Shown: positions 36,467-45,758 of the stretch, piece after piece
Numbering within the stretch: position 1 is the stretch's first letter
Layout of the letters: each line of letters starts with the position of its first letter
Source of the DNA: Butyricimonas faecihominis
GTDB taxonomy: Bacteria; Bacteroidota; Bacteroidia; Bacteroidales; Marinifilaceae
DNA length: 64,000 bases
Assembly: GCF_033096445.1 (NCBI RefSeq)
Contig: NZ_AP028155.1
Coordinates: 2,361,880 to 2,425,879 of the forward strand
Direction: 5' to 3'
Made by a program: the position numbers and the translations under genes
Notes under the pieces: model-generated
Database searches by the model: none
What the model was told of the DNA's origin: nothing
The model's input: only the letters and a program-made list of their open reading frames with translations

Positions 36467-37624
36467 CTATTTTACAGTCACCGTATGGCCATCCACGGAG
36501 ATAGTCACCATACCTGTTCGTTCAATTAATCTCAATACTTTATTAAAATCATCAAATCGTTGCATCTCGATCGTGAAACACTCGTCCATCACTGCCGGAT
36601 TCTCGAAAATAACCTGCACATCATACCAGCGAGATAGTTCCTCCATGATATTTTTCAAGGAAACATGAACAAAATGGAATTTTCCCTCATGCCATGCCAC
36701 GTAAGGAGCCACATCCACGTCAAGCACTTCAAGATCATTTGTACCCGGAGCCTCAAAGGCTTGTTGACCCGGTTTCAACAGCACCGTGTTATCCGCCCCT
36801 TTCACCTGTACACGTCCTTTCACCAGCGTTGTCGCTCGGGAAGACTTGCCATACGCCCGGAGATTAAACTCGGTTCCGAGTACCCGAACCACGTAGTCTT
36901 TCTCCACCTCCACGATAAAAGGTTTCGCCTCATCATGTTTCACGTCAAAATAAAGCTCCCCCTTCGCATACACTTTCCGTTCCTTCCCTGTAAACACGGT
37001 CGGGAAACGAAGAGACGATTCCGCGTTTAACCATACCACCGTTCCGTCGGGCAGCACGACTTTATACTCTCCCCCTCTCGGTATCCGGATCTCGCTGTAT
37101 TGGGCCGCACTTATTTCTGCACTATCACTTTTGTAGGTCAACGTCCCTCGTTCATTCACAAACCGGCCACCTTCAAACAACTGTAAGTCACAAATACTGT
37201 CTTTACCCAAATCGACCACTTTGCCATCAGGTAAATAAAGCTGTGCCGTTGATACTCCCGGAACAATTCGCTCCTGCCGTAGCTCTGGCACTCCCGGTTC
37301 TACCTGCCGCATATTCAAGTACATTATTCCAATCAAAAGAGGAACCATCAACGAAGCTGCCACCGCCCAGCGACGCACCACAAGACGACGACGCAACCCG
37401 GTAGCCCGTTCCAAACGGAGCCATGTTTTCTCCCTCCCTTTATCCAGTCGATCAAAATAGAACGACTTTTCCAGCATATTCTCCTTATCACAGATTTTCT
37501 CGAACAATTCCCTATGCTTTCCTTCACGTAACCAGGATTCGAGCATCTCCCGTTCAGACGCGGAGATTTCCCCACGTAAAAAACGATAAATAACAAGCTC
37601 TATCCTAGGATCAATTTTCTCCAT
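36467..37624 (-). CDS. FecR-family anti-sigma factor
   Basis: 385 residues. The N-terminal cytoplasmic part holds WLREGKHRELFEKI. One span lies near residues 86-106 (WAVAASLMVPLLIGIMYLNM). The periplasmic FecR domain (AEISAAQYSEIRIPRGGEYKVVLPDGTVVWLNAESSL region) follows, and a C-terminal DUF4974 domain (VSLKNIMEELSRWYDVQVIF) ends it. It would hold the sigma factor encoded upstream and be released by the SusC protein's STN domain. Confidence 0.93.
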   Translation of the reverse strand: MEKIDPRIELVIYRFLRGEISASEREMLESWLREGKHRELFEKICDKENMLEKSFYFDRLDKGREKTWLRLERATGLRRRLVVRRWAVAASLMVPLLIGIMYLNMRQVEPGVPELRQERIVPGVSTAQLYLPDGKVVDLGKDSICDLQLFEGGRFVNERGTLTYKSDSAEISAAQYSEIRIPRGGEYKVVLPDGTVVWLNAESSLRFPTVFTGKERKVYAKGELYFDVKHDEAKPFIVEVEKDYVVRVLGTEFNLRAYGKSSRATTLVKGRVQVKGADNTVLLKPGQQAFEAPGTNDLEVLDVDVAPYVAWHEGKFHFVHVSLKNIMEELSRWYDVQVIFENPAVMDECFTIEMQRFDDFNKVLRLIERTGMVTISVDGHTVTVK

Positions 37625-37693
37625 TTTTCAAAAATTTCCCCTAAAACGTGAACACCTCCCCACAGGGTGACACCCTTTGTAAAAAAAAATTCT

Positions 37694-38254
37694 TTAAACG
37701 CCCAAAAGAAGTAATAACAACCACTGAATACCCTTCAACCGTTCCCGCAACACCCTGTAAGCACGCAATTTAATCGTCTTCACCGTGTTCACGGAAACCC
37801 CTAACTCTTTCGCAATCTCAGGATTGGAAAGACCCTCCATCGTCAGAATCACGACCCGACGGGATCGCTCCGACAAATCCTTTATCGCATCGTACACCAT
37901 CGCATGAACTTCCTCTTCAAGAATAAATTCTTCCTCTCCCTCTTCCGTGAGCCACAGGATTAATTCCGGCTCATTGCGACGTTGCACTTTTTGGTGACGC
38001 AGGTAATCCAAACAAGCATTTCTGACACTCATATACAGGAAACTTTTAATTGCCGCAACAAAATAAAAGTCCGCCCGTTTCTCCCACACCTTCAGGAAAG
38101 CATCTTGCACGAAATCTTCAACAATCTCATCGTCCTCGATATACTGGAAACCGTACGACTTCACGGGGAGATAGTATCGATCAAAAATCTCCTTGAAAAT
38201 CACACCATTTCCAGCCCGGAACTTTTTTATTAAAACATCCTCTGATTTCGTCAA
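37694..38254 (-). CDS. ECF sigma factor, FecI-like
   Basis: 186 residues. Region 2 includes EDFVQDAFLKVWEKRADF, and region 4 has LSNPEIAKELGVSVNTVKTIKLRAYRVL. It ends in a hydrophobic tail (QWLLLLLLGV), often seen in Bacteroidetes FecI-type factors. It directs transcription of the adjacent SusCD operon when its anti-sigma factor releases it. A 69-base gap separates it from fecR. Confidence 0.93.
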   Translation of the reverse strand: MTKSEDVLIKKFRAGNGVIFKEIFDRYYLPVKSYGFQYIEDDEIVEDFVQDAFLKVWEKRADFYFVAAIKSFLYMSVRNACLDYLRHQKVQRRNEPELILWLTEEGEEEFILEEEVHAMVYDAIKDLSERSRRVVILTMEGLSNPEIAKELGVSVNTVKTIKLRAYRVLRERLKGIQWLLLLLLGV

Positions 38255-38298
38255 AACAATAAGTACTAATTATAAGAAACACTTACTTTAGATGATTT

Positions 38299-38306
38299 CA
38301 AAGTTA
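38299..38306 (-). promoter_or_regulatory. -7 box for the sigma factor gene
   Basis: CAAAGTTA reads TAACTTTG on the minus strand, matching TAnnTTTG, 44 bases upstream of the sigma-factor start. A weak GTTG-like element lies about 21 bases further upstream. Confidence 0.5.
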
Positions 38307-38519
38307 ATCTTTTCTTTCTTTAGATACAACCCCCTTAACAATTTTAATGACACTATCTTGCTCTGGAAGGGCAAAATGTGCTGAAGAACATAATCCGCAC
38401 AGACATAACCCGGTTTCCGAAAACCAGCTATTAAACTTGACTATTTATAATTAACCATGTCCCTAGTAACATAGGAAATATAAGGTAAAAAACAGGGATC
38501 AAGTTCAAAACAATTCGTT

Positions 38520-38987
38520 TTATTTTTTCAATGGTTTGTATGTTACTGGTCTCCCTTCACGTATTATTTCGCCATATCGTGGTATGTATTGAATCTCTAA
38601 AGAATCACTATTCAAATTTAAAATCTCATATATCAGTGTTGGATTTTTTGGTTCTCTACTTTTTTCCCCATCTTCTACGACAATATACTTGTATTCACCT
38701 CTTCTCAATGCTCGAACTTCCCTAGGATTGAATATCTTGACTAGCGTATCTGATAAATAATAAGATGTTATAGAGACCGTCGTGTCGTATCCTTGAATAA
38801 ATTTAGTTGTTAATTCTCCCTCGTTAAATCTCTCAATCATGGAATATCCATTATTTGAAACGTCCTGTAATTTCCAATCAATATTGATTAACATTCTACT
38901 CGTATTGATTGTTGATGTCGGAATGAATGCCATGAGTACGGAACTAATACCAACAACAATGAATAAAAATTTGATGTATGTTTTCAT
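38520..38987 (-). CDS. Unrecognised small secreted protein
   Basis: 155 residues with an N-terminal signal peptide or membrane anchor (YIKFLFIVVGISSVLMAFI). The rest is probably beta-rich and hydrophilic (TTKFIQGYDTTVSITSYYLS, SLEIQYIPRYGEII). I see no known family; a lipocalin-like fold is only a guess. It stands alone between the sigma-factor gene and the galactose cluster, with about 265 bases before it and 285 after it. Confidence 0.55.
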   Translation of the reverse strand: MKTYIKFLFIVVGISSVLMAFIPTSTINTSRMLINIDWKLQDVSNNGYSMIERFNEGELTTKFIQGYDTTVSITSYYLSDTLVKIFNPREVRALRRGEYKYIVVEDGEKSREPKNPTLIYEILNLNSDSLEIQYIPRYGEIIREGRPVTYKPLKK

Positions 38988-39129
38988 AGCTATAATTATT
39001 TACATGGAACAAAAATTGAACAACAATATATTTCGGCAAAATTTATTTATGATGAAAATTTGTGATATAAACTTGTAGTAAATCACATCCCAAACGAAAT
39101 AGGATGAAGTAAGGTAGAAGACAGGGATC

Positions 39130-39197
39130 GACTTCGGTACACTCTCGGTACTCCTTCGCTACTCCCTCGCTCACGAGCGACCGTGTACCGACCGTGT
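39130..39197. repeat. Inverted repeat in the gap before the galactose cluster
   Basis: TCGGTACAC near 39134 and its exact complement GTGTACCGA near 39183 flank a segment rich in CTCGCTCACGAGCG, which itself folds. Function unknown. A related leading phrase (ACAGGGATCGA) appears in altered form near 38490. Confidence 0.5.
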
Positions 39198-39203
39198 AAA
39201 GAG

Positions 39204-39247
39204 AAAAAATCGGGGGTAAAGGCTCATCACCCCCTTTAACCCCCGAA
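39204..39247 (-). terminator. Terminator of the galactose symporter gene
   Basis: On the minus strand TCGGGGGTTAAAGG pairs with CCTTTACCCCCGA (one bulge) and is followed by TTTTTT. It lies just past the symporter stop. Confidence 0.85.
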
Positions 39248-39273
39248 ACATCACCTCATTCTCTATCCACGCT

Positions 39274-40899
39274 CTACCAACAAGCCGTATAAATCACGGC
39301 TAACAAAATACAAATCACGTAAGCACAAATATTAAATACCTTATCGGTTTTGAACATTTCAGAAGTCAACACCAAGCCTTTCGGATCATCATCCGTCTTG
39401 CAGGTAGCCAAACTAACCATACCGATCGTTACCATCGTCAACAAGAACGTATACATCATCTGATCGAGGAACGGCATTTCGATGGGCAGGAACTTCAGCA
39501 ACAACGCCACGGGAATAGAGATCAGCACTCCGATTATAGCCCCCCGGTTTGTTGTCTTCTTCCAGAATAAACCCATCAGGAATACGGCCAGAATACCGGG
39601 GCTCACTAACCCCGTGTACTCTTGAATATACACGAACATCTGGTCGAAATTAGCCATCATGGGTGCAATCAAACCCGCAATCACCAACGCCACGGCTGCC
39701 GTGATCCGTCCCACACTCACTAATTTTTTGTGCGAGGCCTCCCGGTTGATGTAAGGTTTATAAATATCCATCGTAAATATGGTAGAAGTCGAATTCAGCA
39801 TGGAGGCCAACGAAGAAACAATAGCCGCAGCCAATGCCGCCAGCACCAAACCCTTCAAACCCGTGGGAACAAACGTCCCGATCAGCCACGGATAGGCTTT
39901 ATCATTTCCTCCCGTCATCTCGAACATAGCCGTCACGGACGGGTCTTTAGACTCGGTGTACATCACGAAAGCCACGATTCCCGGAATAACCACGATCAAA
40001 GGCACGATCAATTTCAGAAACGCCGCGAAAGCAATACCTCGTTGAGCCTCTTTCAATGACTTGGCCGCCAACGTCCGCTGGATGATGTATTGATTGAACC
40101 CCCAATAATAGAGGTTTGCCACCCATAAACCACCGATAAGCACGGCAATACCCGGCAGGTTTTTAAACTCCGGGTTATCCTTCGAGATAATCATATGGAA
40201 CTTATCGCCCGCCGTGTCCACGACGTGTTTAAATCCCTCCACGACACCGCCACCGGGCAACACGTTATCCAAAGCGATAAGCGTGGTTATAACGCCCCCG
40301 ATGATCAACAAGGCCACCTGAATCACATCCGTCCAAGCCACTGCCGATAGTCCCCCGTAAATGGAATATGCCGCAGCAACAAAGGCCAGCCCGACGATAG
40401 CGGGAATGAATAACTCCCCGTTACCCGTACCAATAATCGTATCAATAGCTTTTGCCCCCAAGAAAAGCACGGAAGTCAAGTTCACGAAAATAAACAAGGC
40501 GATCCAGAAAACGGCAAGAATGGTCTTCAAGTTCGTCGAGAAACGTTTTTCCACGAATTCGGGGATCGTGTAAAGCCCCTGTTTGATAAATATAGGTAAA
40601 AAGAATTTACCCACGATGATCAAGGTCAAGGCTGCCATAAACTCATACGAGGCAATGGCCAGTCCCACGGCGAACCCCGATCCGGACATCCCGATAAATT
40701 GCTCGGCAGAGATATTCGCCGCAATCAACGAGGCTCCGATAGCCCACCATGGTAACGATTTGCTCGCAAGGAAATAATCCTCCGTTGTCTTCTGCACACC
40801 TTTCTTACCTCTTGACACCCATAATCCCACGGCGATAATCATCAAGGCATACGCCCCGAAGATGAAATAATCCCAGAACTCAAAACTCGTGTTCAACAT
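39274..40899 (-). CDS. SLC5-family sodium/sugar symporter (probably galactose/glucose)
   Basis: 541 residues with about 14 spans. Family marks are WAIGASLIAANISAEQFIGMSGSGFAVGL near the N-terminus and YYWGFNQYIIQRTLAAKSLKEAQRGI in the middle. This is the SGLT pattern, close to vSGLT. It carries a sugar inward with Na+. The next gene upstream on the same strand encodes galactokinase (24-base gap), which suggests galactose as substrate. Confidence 0.88.
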   Translation of the reverse strand: MLNTSFEFWDYFIFGAYALMIIAVGLWVSRGKKGVQKTTEDYFLASKSLPWWAIGASLIAANISAEQFIGMSGSGFAVGLAIASYEFMAALTLIIVGKFFLPIFIKQGLYTIPEFVEKRFSTNLKTILAVFWIALFIFVNLTSVLFLGAKAIDTIIGTGNGELFIPAIVGLAFVAAAYSIYGGLSAVAWTDVIQVALLIIGGVITTLIALDNVLPGGGVVEGFKHVVDTAGDKFHMIISKDNPEFKNLPGIAVLIGGLWVANLYYWGFNQYIIQRTLAAKSLKEAQRGIAFAAFLKLIVPLIVVIPGIVAFVMYTESKDPSVTAMFEMTGGNDKAYPWLIGTFVPTGLKGLVLAALAAAIVSSLASMLNSTSTIFTMDIYKPYINREASHKKLVSVGRITAAVALVIAGLIAPMMANFDQMFVYIQEYTGLVSPGILAVFLMGLFWKKTTNRGAIIGVLISIPVALLLKFLPIEMPFLDQMMYTFLLTMVTIGMVSLATCKTDDDPKGLVLTSEMFKTDKVFNICAYVICILLAVIYTACW

Positions 40900-40923
40900 T
40901 TTTCCAATTGTTATGGTTTATAC

Positions 40924-42087
40924 TTAGTAAATTTTCCTCACGCCATCACCAATATCCGCCACGTAAAACTCGGCATTAAACCCGACTTTAGCGTGATACA
41001 CGGAAGCCAACTTCTCGATAAATTCCTGCACGTTATCCTCATTCACAAGACTCACGGTGCAACCACCGAAACCGCCCCCCGTGATCCGGGACCCCAGCAC
41101 GCCCGGTAACTTCTGCCCTTCCTCCGCCAGCGTATCCATCTCGACACCGGTAACCTCGTAATCTTTCTTCAATGACCGATGCGACGCGTTCATCAATTCC
41201 CCGAAACGAACCAAATCCCCCTTTTGCAACACGTCAATGGCTTCATTCACCCTCTCGTTCTCCGTAACGGCATGACGAACCCGGCGATAAACGGTTTCAT
41301 CGGAAATCAAATGACGTACCCTCTCCAATTCTTCCTCGCTCAAATCACACAGATGTTTCACGTCCAGTTCTTGATTTATATCGGCCAAAGCCTGTTCACA
41401 CTGGCTCCGCCGCACGTTATACTCGGAAGTAACCAAATCATGGTTCTTATTTGAATTGGTGATTACCAATTTATATCCATTAAGGTTTAGCGGGATCAAA
41501 TCATAATCCAAAGTACTGCAATCCAGCGCAATAGCGTGTCCTTTCTTTCCCATACCCACGGCAAACTGGTCCATAATCCCGCAATTCATACCCACGAAAA
41601 CATTCTCTGCCCGTTGTGACATTTTCACCAACTCCACCACGTCCAGCCCGGCATTCAACTGATCGTTTAGCATAAACGCCGTCACAACCTCTATCGAGGC
41701 TGACGAGGATAACCCGGCCCCGTTCGGAATATTCCCGAAATACAGGATGTTAAAACCCCACGGGGCAAGTCCTCGATCCGAGAACTCCTTCACCACCCCC
41801 AAAGGATACTTCACCCATTCATCAGGTTTATTCTCAAAAATACTTTGATCACATTCCACTTGAAAAGTTTGGTTCATACTGGCGAAAGCAATCTTCCGAT
41901 CATCCCGACGAGCCACGGCCAGATAAGTCCCGAAACTCAACGCACACGGGAACACCCGTCCCCCGTTATAATCAATATGTTCCCCGATTAGATTTACCCG
42001 TCCGGGAGCAAAGTACAGATGTTCAACCTTTGTCCCGTAAATCTCTTCAAATCTTTGTTCCAACACGCCTGTATCCATGTTAACCAT
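40924..42087 (-). CDS. galK: Galactokinase
   Basis: 387 residues (384 from the second ATG at 42078). FAPGRVNLIGEHIDYNGGRVFPCAL is the galactokinase signature. GAGLSSSASIEVVTA is the phosphate loop, and GGGFGGCTVSLV is the GHMP C-terminal motif. It phosphorylates galactose at C1. GalT and GalE were not found in the window, so the rest of the Leloir pathway must be elsewhere. Confidence 0.95.
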   Translation of the reverse strand: MVNMDTGVLEQRFEEIYGTKVEHLYFAPGRVNLIGEHIDYNGGRVFPCALSFGTYLAVARRDDRKIAFASMNQTFQVECDQSIFENKPDEWVKYPLGVVKEFSDRGLAPWGFNILYFGNIPNGAGLSSSASIEVVTAFMLNDQLNAGLDVVELVKMSQRAENVFVGMNCGIMDQFAVGMGKKGHAIALDCSTLDYDLIPLNLNGYKLVITNSNKNHDLVTSEYNVRRSQCEQALADINQELDVKHLCDLSEEELERVRHLISDETVYRRVRHAVTENERVNEAIDVLQKGDLVRFGELMNASHRSLKKDYEVTGVEMDTLAEEGQKLPGVLGSRITGGGFGGCTVSLVNEDNVQEFIEKLASVYHAKVGFNAEFYVADIGDGVRKIY

Positions 42088-42134
42088 TTAGAGTTTAAAA
42101 TTCAAAATAGGCTTTTTAGCCACCCGTATGTCTA

Positions 42135-42142
42135 CAAAGTTA
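42135..42142 (-). promoter_or_regulatory. -7 box for galK and the symporter
   Basis: CAAAGTTA reads TAACTTTG on the minus strand, about 48 bases before the galK start. It lies in the divergent gap to the mutarotase gene, so both directions may share control. No clear -33 element. Confidence 0.45.
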
Positions 42143-42229
42143 AAGTATTTTCTTTAAAATTTCATGTTCAACACGAATGAAAATTACATTCTATTGCTTA
42201 TTTTTATGAGTCGATTAAAATCATGGATC

Positions 42230-43246
42230 ATGGAACTGAAAGAATATATTCTCAAGAATGAATGCCTTGAAATTCACGTATGTAATCTCGGCGGGATTAT
42301 AAAAAACATATTTGTACGCGATTGCAGGTGGAAACTTGTAGACGTGGTTTTAGGATTTGATACCCTTGAACAATATATTGACCCGGAGTACCGGAAGAAT
42401 TACCCTTATTTCGGGGCGCTCATCGGACGCTATGGTAACCGCATCAAAGGCGGGGAGATCACAATTGACAACAAGACTTACGTGTTGAACAAGAATGAAA
42501 AAGAAAATACCCTCCACGGGGGAACGCCCGGATTCGATCAACGTCTTTGGGACGCGGAACAACCGGACAACGAACATCTCATTCTGCGTTACACTAGTCC
42601 GGATGGGGAGAACGGTTTCCCCGGTACATTGGACGTCACGGTTCGTTATTCCATTGAAAACAACGTGTTCCGAGTGATTTACGAGGCTAGTTGCGATCAA
42701 CCGACACACGTAAATCTCACGCAACACCCCTATTTCAATCTAAGGCCGACCGACGAGCATATCGGGAATCACGAACTACGGCTTTATACCTCCCACTATC
42801 TGGAAACAACTCCTGATTTAATCCCAACGGGAACCGTCCTCTCGACAGACAAAAAACACGCTTTCGATTTCAACAAACCGCTTTTCCTCGCCTTGCAGGA
42901 AGACGGGTTGGATGATTGCTACACGTTCGGAGATCCGATAGAACCCCAACTCATGGCCGAATTGTCCCACCCGAAAAACGGGATCACGGTTACCATCCTG
43001 TCGGATTACCCCGGCTTGCAGGTTTACACGGGTAAATACATCGACGTGGGCAACGGGAAAGGCGGAAAGCATTACGGTCCCTATTCGGGAATTGCCCTAG
43101 AGACACAAATGCTCCCGGACAGTCCCCACCATCCTTGTTTTCCTTCCACCCGTTTGAACCCGGGCGAACGGTATCTTCACAAAACGATCTACTCGTTCAA
43201 CTGTATCAGCGTGGAAGAAGACTACGAGGACGAAACCGAGGGATAA
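42230..43246 (+). CDS. galM: Aldose 1-epimerase (galactose mutarotase)
   Basis: 338 residues from the ATG at 42230 (MELKEYILKNECLEIH). Family marks are FGALIGRYGNRIKGGEI, THVNLTQHPYFNL (catalytic histidine), DDCYTFG and PGLQVYTGKYIDV. The GIALETQMLPDSPHHP stretch includes the general-base glutamate. It converts beta- to alpha-galactose for GalK. The frame extends upstream to 42164, but those residues do not match the family. Confidence 0.93.
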   Translation: MELKEYILKNECLEIHVCNLGGIIKNIFVRDCRWKLVDVVLGFDTLEQYIDPEYRKNYPYFGALIGRYGNRIKGGEITIDNKTYVLNKNEKENTLHGGTPGFDQRLWDAEQPDNEHLILRYTSPDGENGFPGTLDVTVRYSIENNVFRVIYEASCDQPTHVNLTQHPYFNLRPTDEHIGNHELRLYTSHYLETTPDLIPTGTVLSTDKKHAFDFNKPLFLALQEDGLDDCYTFGDPIEPQLMAELSHPKNGITVTILSDYPGLQVYTGKYIDVGNGKGGKHYGPYSGIALETQMLPDSPHHPCFPSTRLNPGERYLHKTIYSFNCISVEEDYEDETEG

Positions 43247-43256
43247 ACCGATAGAT

Positions 43257-44813
43257 TTATTTTCGTTTGGTTTTCAAAAAGAGCATCGGGATCACGGCTA
43301 GCAACGTGGTAACGAATGCCACGAAAAACACATCGTTAATCCCACTAATATAGGCCTCCATGTCCACGTGTTCAAGTATATATTGTTTCGCATAGGACAC
43401 GGATTCCGTATGTCCCAACCCGCCACTCGAACTAAAAAAGCGGCTTAACCCATCCACCACGTTCGAGTAAGTCTCTCCCGTGTAAGCAATGGCCTCGTGA
43501 TAACGTTCCGTGTGATACGTCTGTCGCTGGCTCAACAAATGGCTGAACATGGCCACCCCGAAACTTCCCCCGATTTGCCGCACGATGTTCGTCACGCTCG
43601 ACGCTTGAGCCATCTGTTGGTTACTGATTTGCCGCAAAGAGACGTTGAGTAAGGGCGGGTAAAGAATCCCTAACCCGACTCCCCGCAAATAGAGGCTGAT
43701 CATGATGTACCACTTATCGGTCAGAAAGGAGAAAGAATAATTCATGTAAAAACTGGTACATAACAAGAACAATCCCAACACGATCACGACCTTTGGGTTT
43801 ACCCACCGGGAAGCATTTCCGGCCAACGGGGATGCCACCGCTTGTAGAAATCCCACGGGCAGGAAGAACAAACCCGTCTGGTAGGCCGAATACCCCAGCG
43901 AATCCTGCATATACAAGGGAATCAGAAAAGTACTCCCGAACATCCCGATCCCGAATATAAACACGATCAGGTTCGCCAGCGAGAAATTGTGGTCCTTGAA
44001 TATCTTGAGATTAATCATAGGATGTTTTACCGTCAATTCTGTGTACAGGAATAACACGAAACTAACCACTGCCACCCACATACATCCCAACACCAACGGG
44101 CTGGACCACCCTTTCGTGTTCGTACTTGAGGTCACCTCGGACAGACCATACAGGAAAACGGGCAAAAACACGGCAGACGTGATAAAACCCGGTATGTCAA
44201 ACTTCTGCCTCATACCCGTCTTGTACTCCTGTTGCACGATCATCGTGTATATGATACTGAATATCCCGATAGGAATATTCACGAAAAAGATATAATTCCA
44301 ATTCAGATTATCCACGAGATAGCCACCGATAAGCGGACCAAAGGAAACAGAGGCAGCCGAGGCGATCGCCCAGAACCCGAGCGCCATACCCCGTTGCTCC
44401 ACCGGGAAAACAGTCGTTACCACAGCCATCCCCACGGGCATCAGCAAACCACCCCCGATTCCCTGAAATATACGCCAGAATACCAGTTCCCCGATAGCCG
44501 TGGAATTGCCGCACATGAACGAACCCACGGTAAATACTGTTAACGAGAAAATAAAGATTCGCTTGTAACCGAAACGATCAGACAACCACCCGGCAGCCGG
44601 AAGAATGGTTGCCATGGAAAGCATGTAGCCCGTCAGTATCCATTCGGCACTATTCATGGACGCCCCAAGCGTTCCCATAATCACGGGTAAACCAGTGTTG
44701 ACTACCGTGGAATCAAGCACGGCCATAAACGTGGTCAACATGACGTTAAACAGCACGAGCCACTTGTAACTTCTTCCTCCGATCGGTGTTGCGGTAACGA
44801 CATTCATGGTCAC
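43257..44813 (-). CDS. DHA2-family MFS drug efflux transporter (EmrB/QacA-like)
   Basis: 518 residues with about 14 spans. LTTFMAVLDSTVVNTGLPVI is the DHA2 motif D1. WRIFQGIGGGLLMPVGMAVV and GFWAIASAASVSFGPLIGGYLVD (motif C) follow. It pairs with the adaptor gene upstream (overlap of 4 bases). It would export hydrophobic toxicants by proton antiport. Confidence 0.9.
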   Translation of the reverse strand: MTMNVVTATPIGGRSYKWLVLFNVMLTTFMAVLDSTVVNTGLPVIMGTLGASMNSAEWILTGYMLSMATILPAAGWLSDRFGYKRIFIFSLTVFTVGSFMCGNSTAIGELVFWRIFQGIGGGLLMPVGMAVVTTVFPVEQRGMALGFWAIASAASVSFGPLIGGYLVDNLNWNYIFFVNIPIGIFSIIYTMIVQQEYKTGMRQKFDIPGFITSAVFLPVFLYGLSEVTSSTNTKGWSSPLVLGCMWVAVVSFVLFLYTELTVKHPMINLKIFKDHNFSLANLIVFIFGIGMFGSTFLIPLYMQDSLGYSAYQTGLFFLPVGFLQAVASPLAGNASRWVNPKVVIVLGLFLLCTSFYMNYSFSFLTDKWYIMISLYLRGVGLGILYPPLLNVSLRQISNQQMAQASSVTNIVRQIGGSFGVAMFSHLLSQRQTYHTERYHEAIAYTGETYSNVVDGLSRFFSSSGGLGHTESVSYAKQYILEHVDMEAYISGINDVFFVAFVTTLLAVIPMLFLKTKRK

Positions 44814-45487
44814 TCCTTCTCGATTTTAACCGTTGCAGACATACCCGAAACCAACTTCACCCGAGCCTTTTGCCCGTCATCACCTTCAACCCTATCAATA
44901 GAGATCTTCAACGGTATGCGTTGGGTTACTTTCGTGAAATTACCGGATGCATTATTCGGAGAAACAAGAGCGAATTCCGAGGCCGTGTTGTCCCCGATGT
45001 AATACACCCGTCCCTCGAAAGTTAGCTTATCGTAAGCATCCAAAGTGAATTGAGCCTTCTGCCCGAGATAAATCTCCTTAAACTTCGTTTCCTCCAAGTA
45101 AACCGCTACCCAAATATCTGTTCCCCGATTCAGGGTAAACGCAGTCTGTCCCGCCTCAATCCGATCTCCCGGTAGAACCCAACGTTTTCCGACAACGCCA
45201 TCAACGGGAGCCATCACCATACAAGCGCTATCGTCAAGAATAAACAATGTGTCACCCTGTTTCACTGTATCCCCCTCCATCGCGTACAAACGGGTCACTT
45301 GTCCCGCCACCGGAGCCGAAACACTCACCCGGAACGAATCGAGATTCGCATCGTCCGTGCGGATATACTTCCTGTAATCCAGCCACCACAAAACGGCAAC
45401 CACGATTGCCACGATGATAAAGATAATCAGGAATATAATCTTCCTCTTCTCCCCTTTACCGGAGACTGTTGTTGTAGTATCTGCCAT
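44810..45487 (-). CDS. Short HlyD-family adaptor (EmrA-like) lacking the coiled-coil hairpin
   Basis: 225 residues, well below the roughly 390 of E. coli EmrA. It has one N-terminal span (KIIFLIIFIIVAIVVAVLWW). The two lipoyl halves follow: RVSVSAPVAGQVTRLYAMEGDTVKQGDTLFILD and MVMAPVDGVVGKRWVLPGDRIEAGQTAF. They sit almost next to each other, so the alpha-hairpin that reaches a TolC-type channel is missing. A beta-barrel domain ends the protein. It may work with the MFS pump without an outer-membrane channel, or with another adaptor. Confidence 0.85.
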   Translation of the reverse strand: MADTTTTVSGKGEKRKIIFLIIFIIVAIVVAVLWWLDYRKYIRTDDANLDSFRVSVSAPVAGQVTRLYAMEGDTVKQGDTLFILDDSACMVMAPVDGVVGKRWVLPGDRIEAGQTAFTLNRGTDIWVAVYLEETKFKEIYLGQKAQFTLDAYDKLTFEGRVYYIGDNTASEFALVSPNNASGNFTKVTQRIPLKISIDRVEGDDGQKARVKLVSGMSATVKIEKE

Positions 45488-45711
45488 AAATCGAGTTCAG
45501 TTTAGTTAGAATTAAAATATTCACCTTATAAACGTCAAGACAAGCCGTTAGGTTATAATCACAATACAGGAATCGACAACAAGAGCTGCAAACAAATGAA
45601 AAAGAGAACACAAATTACTTTTCCCGATATTTCACATAAGAAACAGATGATAATATACACGTTCGACATTTACTTTGTAAAGCCTATATTAAAAGGTTTA
45701 TTTATTATTCT

Positions 45712-45742
45712 TTTGAATCATTGCTTAATTTTATTAGTTTTG
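45712..45742 (+). promoter_or_regulatory. Promoter of the DUF3440/ParB cassette
   Basis: TTTG at 45712-45715, a 19-base spacer, then TAGTTTTG at 45735-45742 match the Bacteroidetes -33/-7 consensus. Transcription would start around 45749, giving a leader of about 10 bases before the ATG at 45759. Confidence 0.75.
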
Positions 45743-45758
45743 CAAAAAGCGATCGGTA

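Noticed and set aside
38255-39273. tRNA or other structured RNA in the gaps around the small secreted protein
   Set aside because: No cloverleaf or conserved RNA motif was seen. The gaps hold only promoter, repeat and terminator signals.
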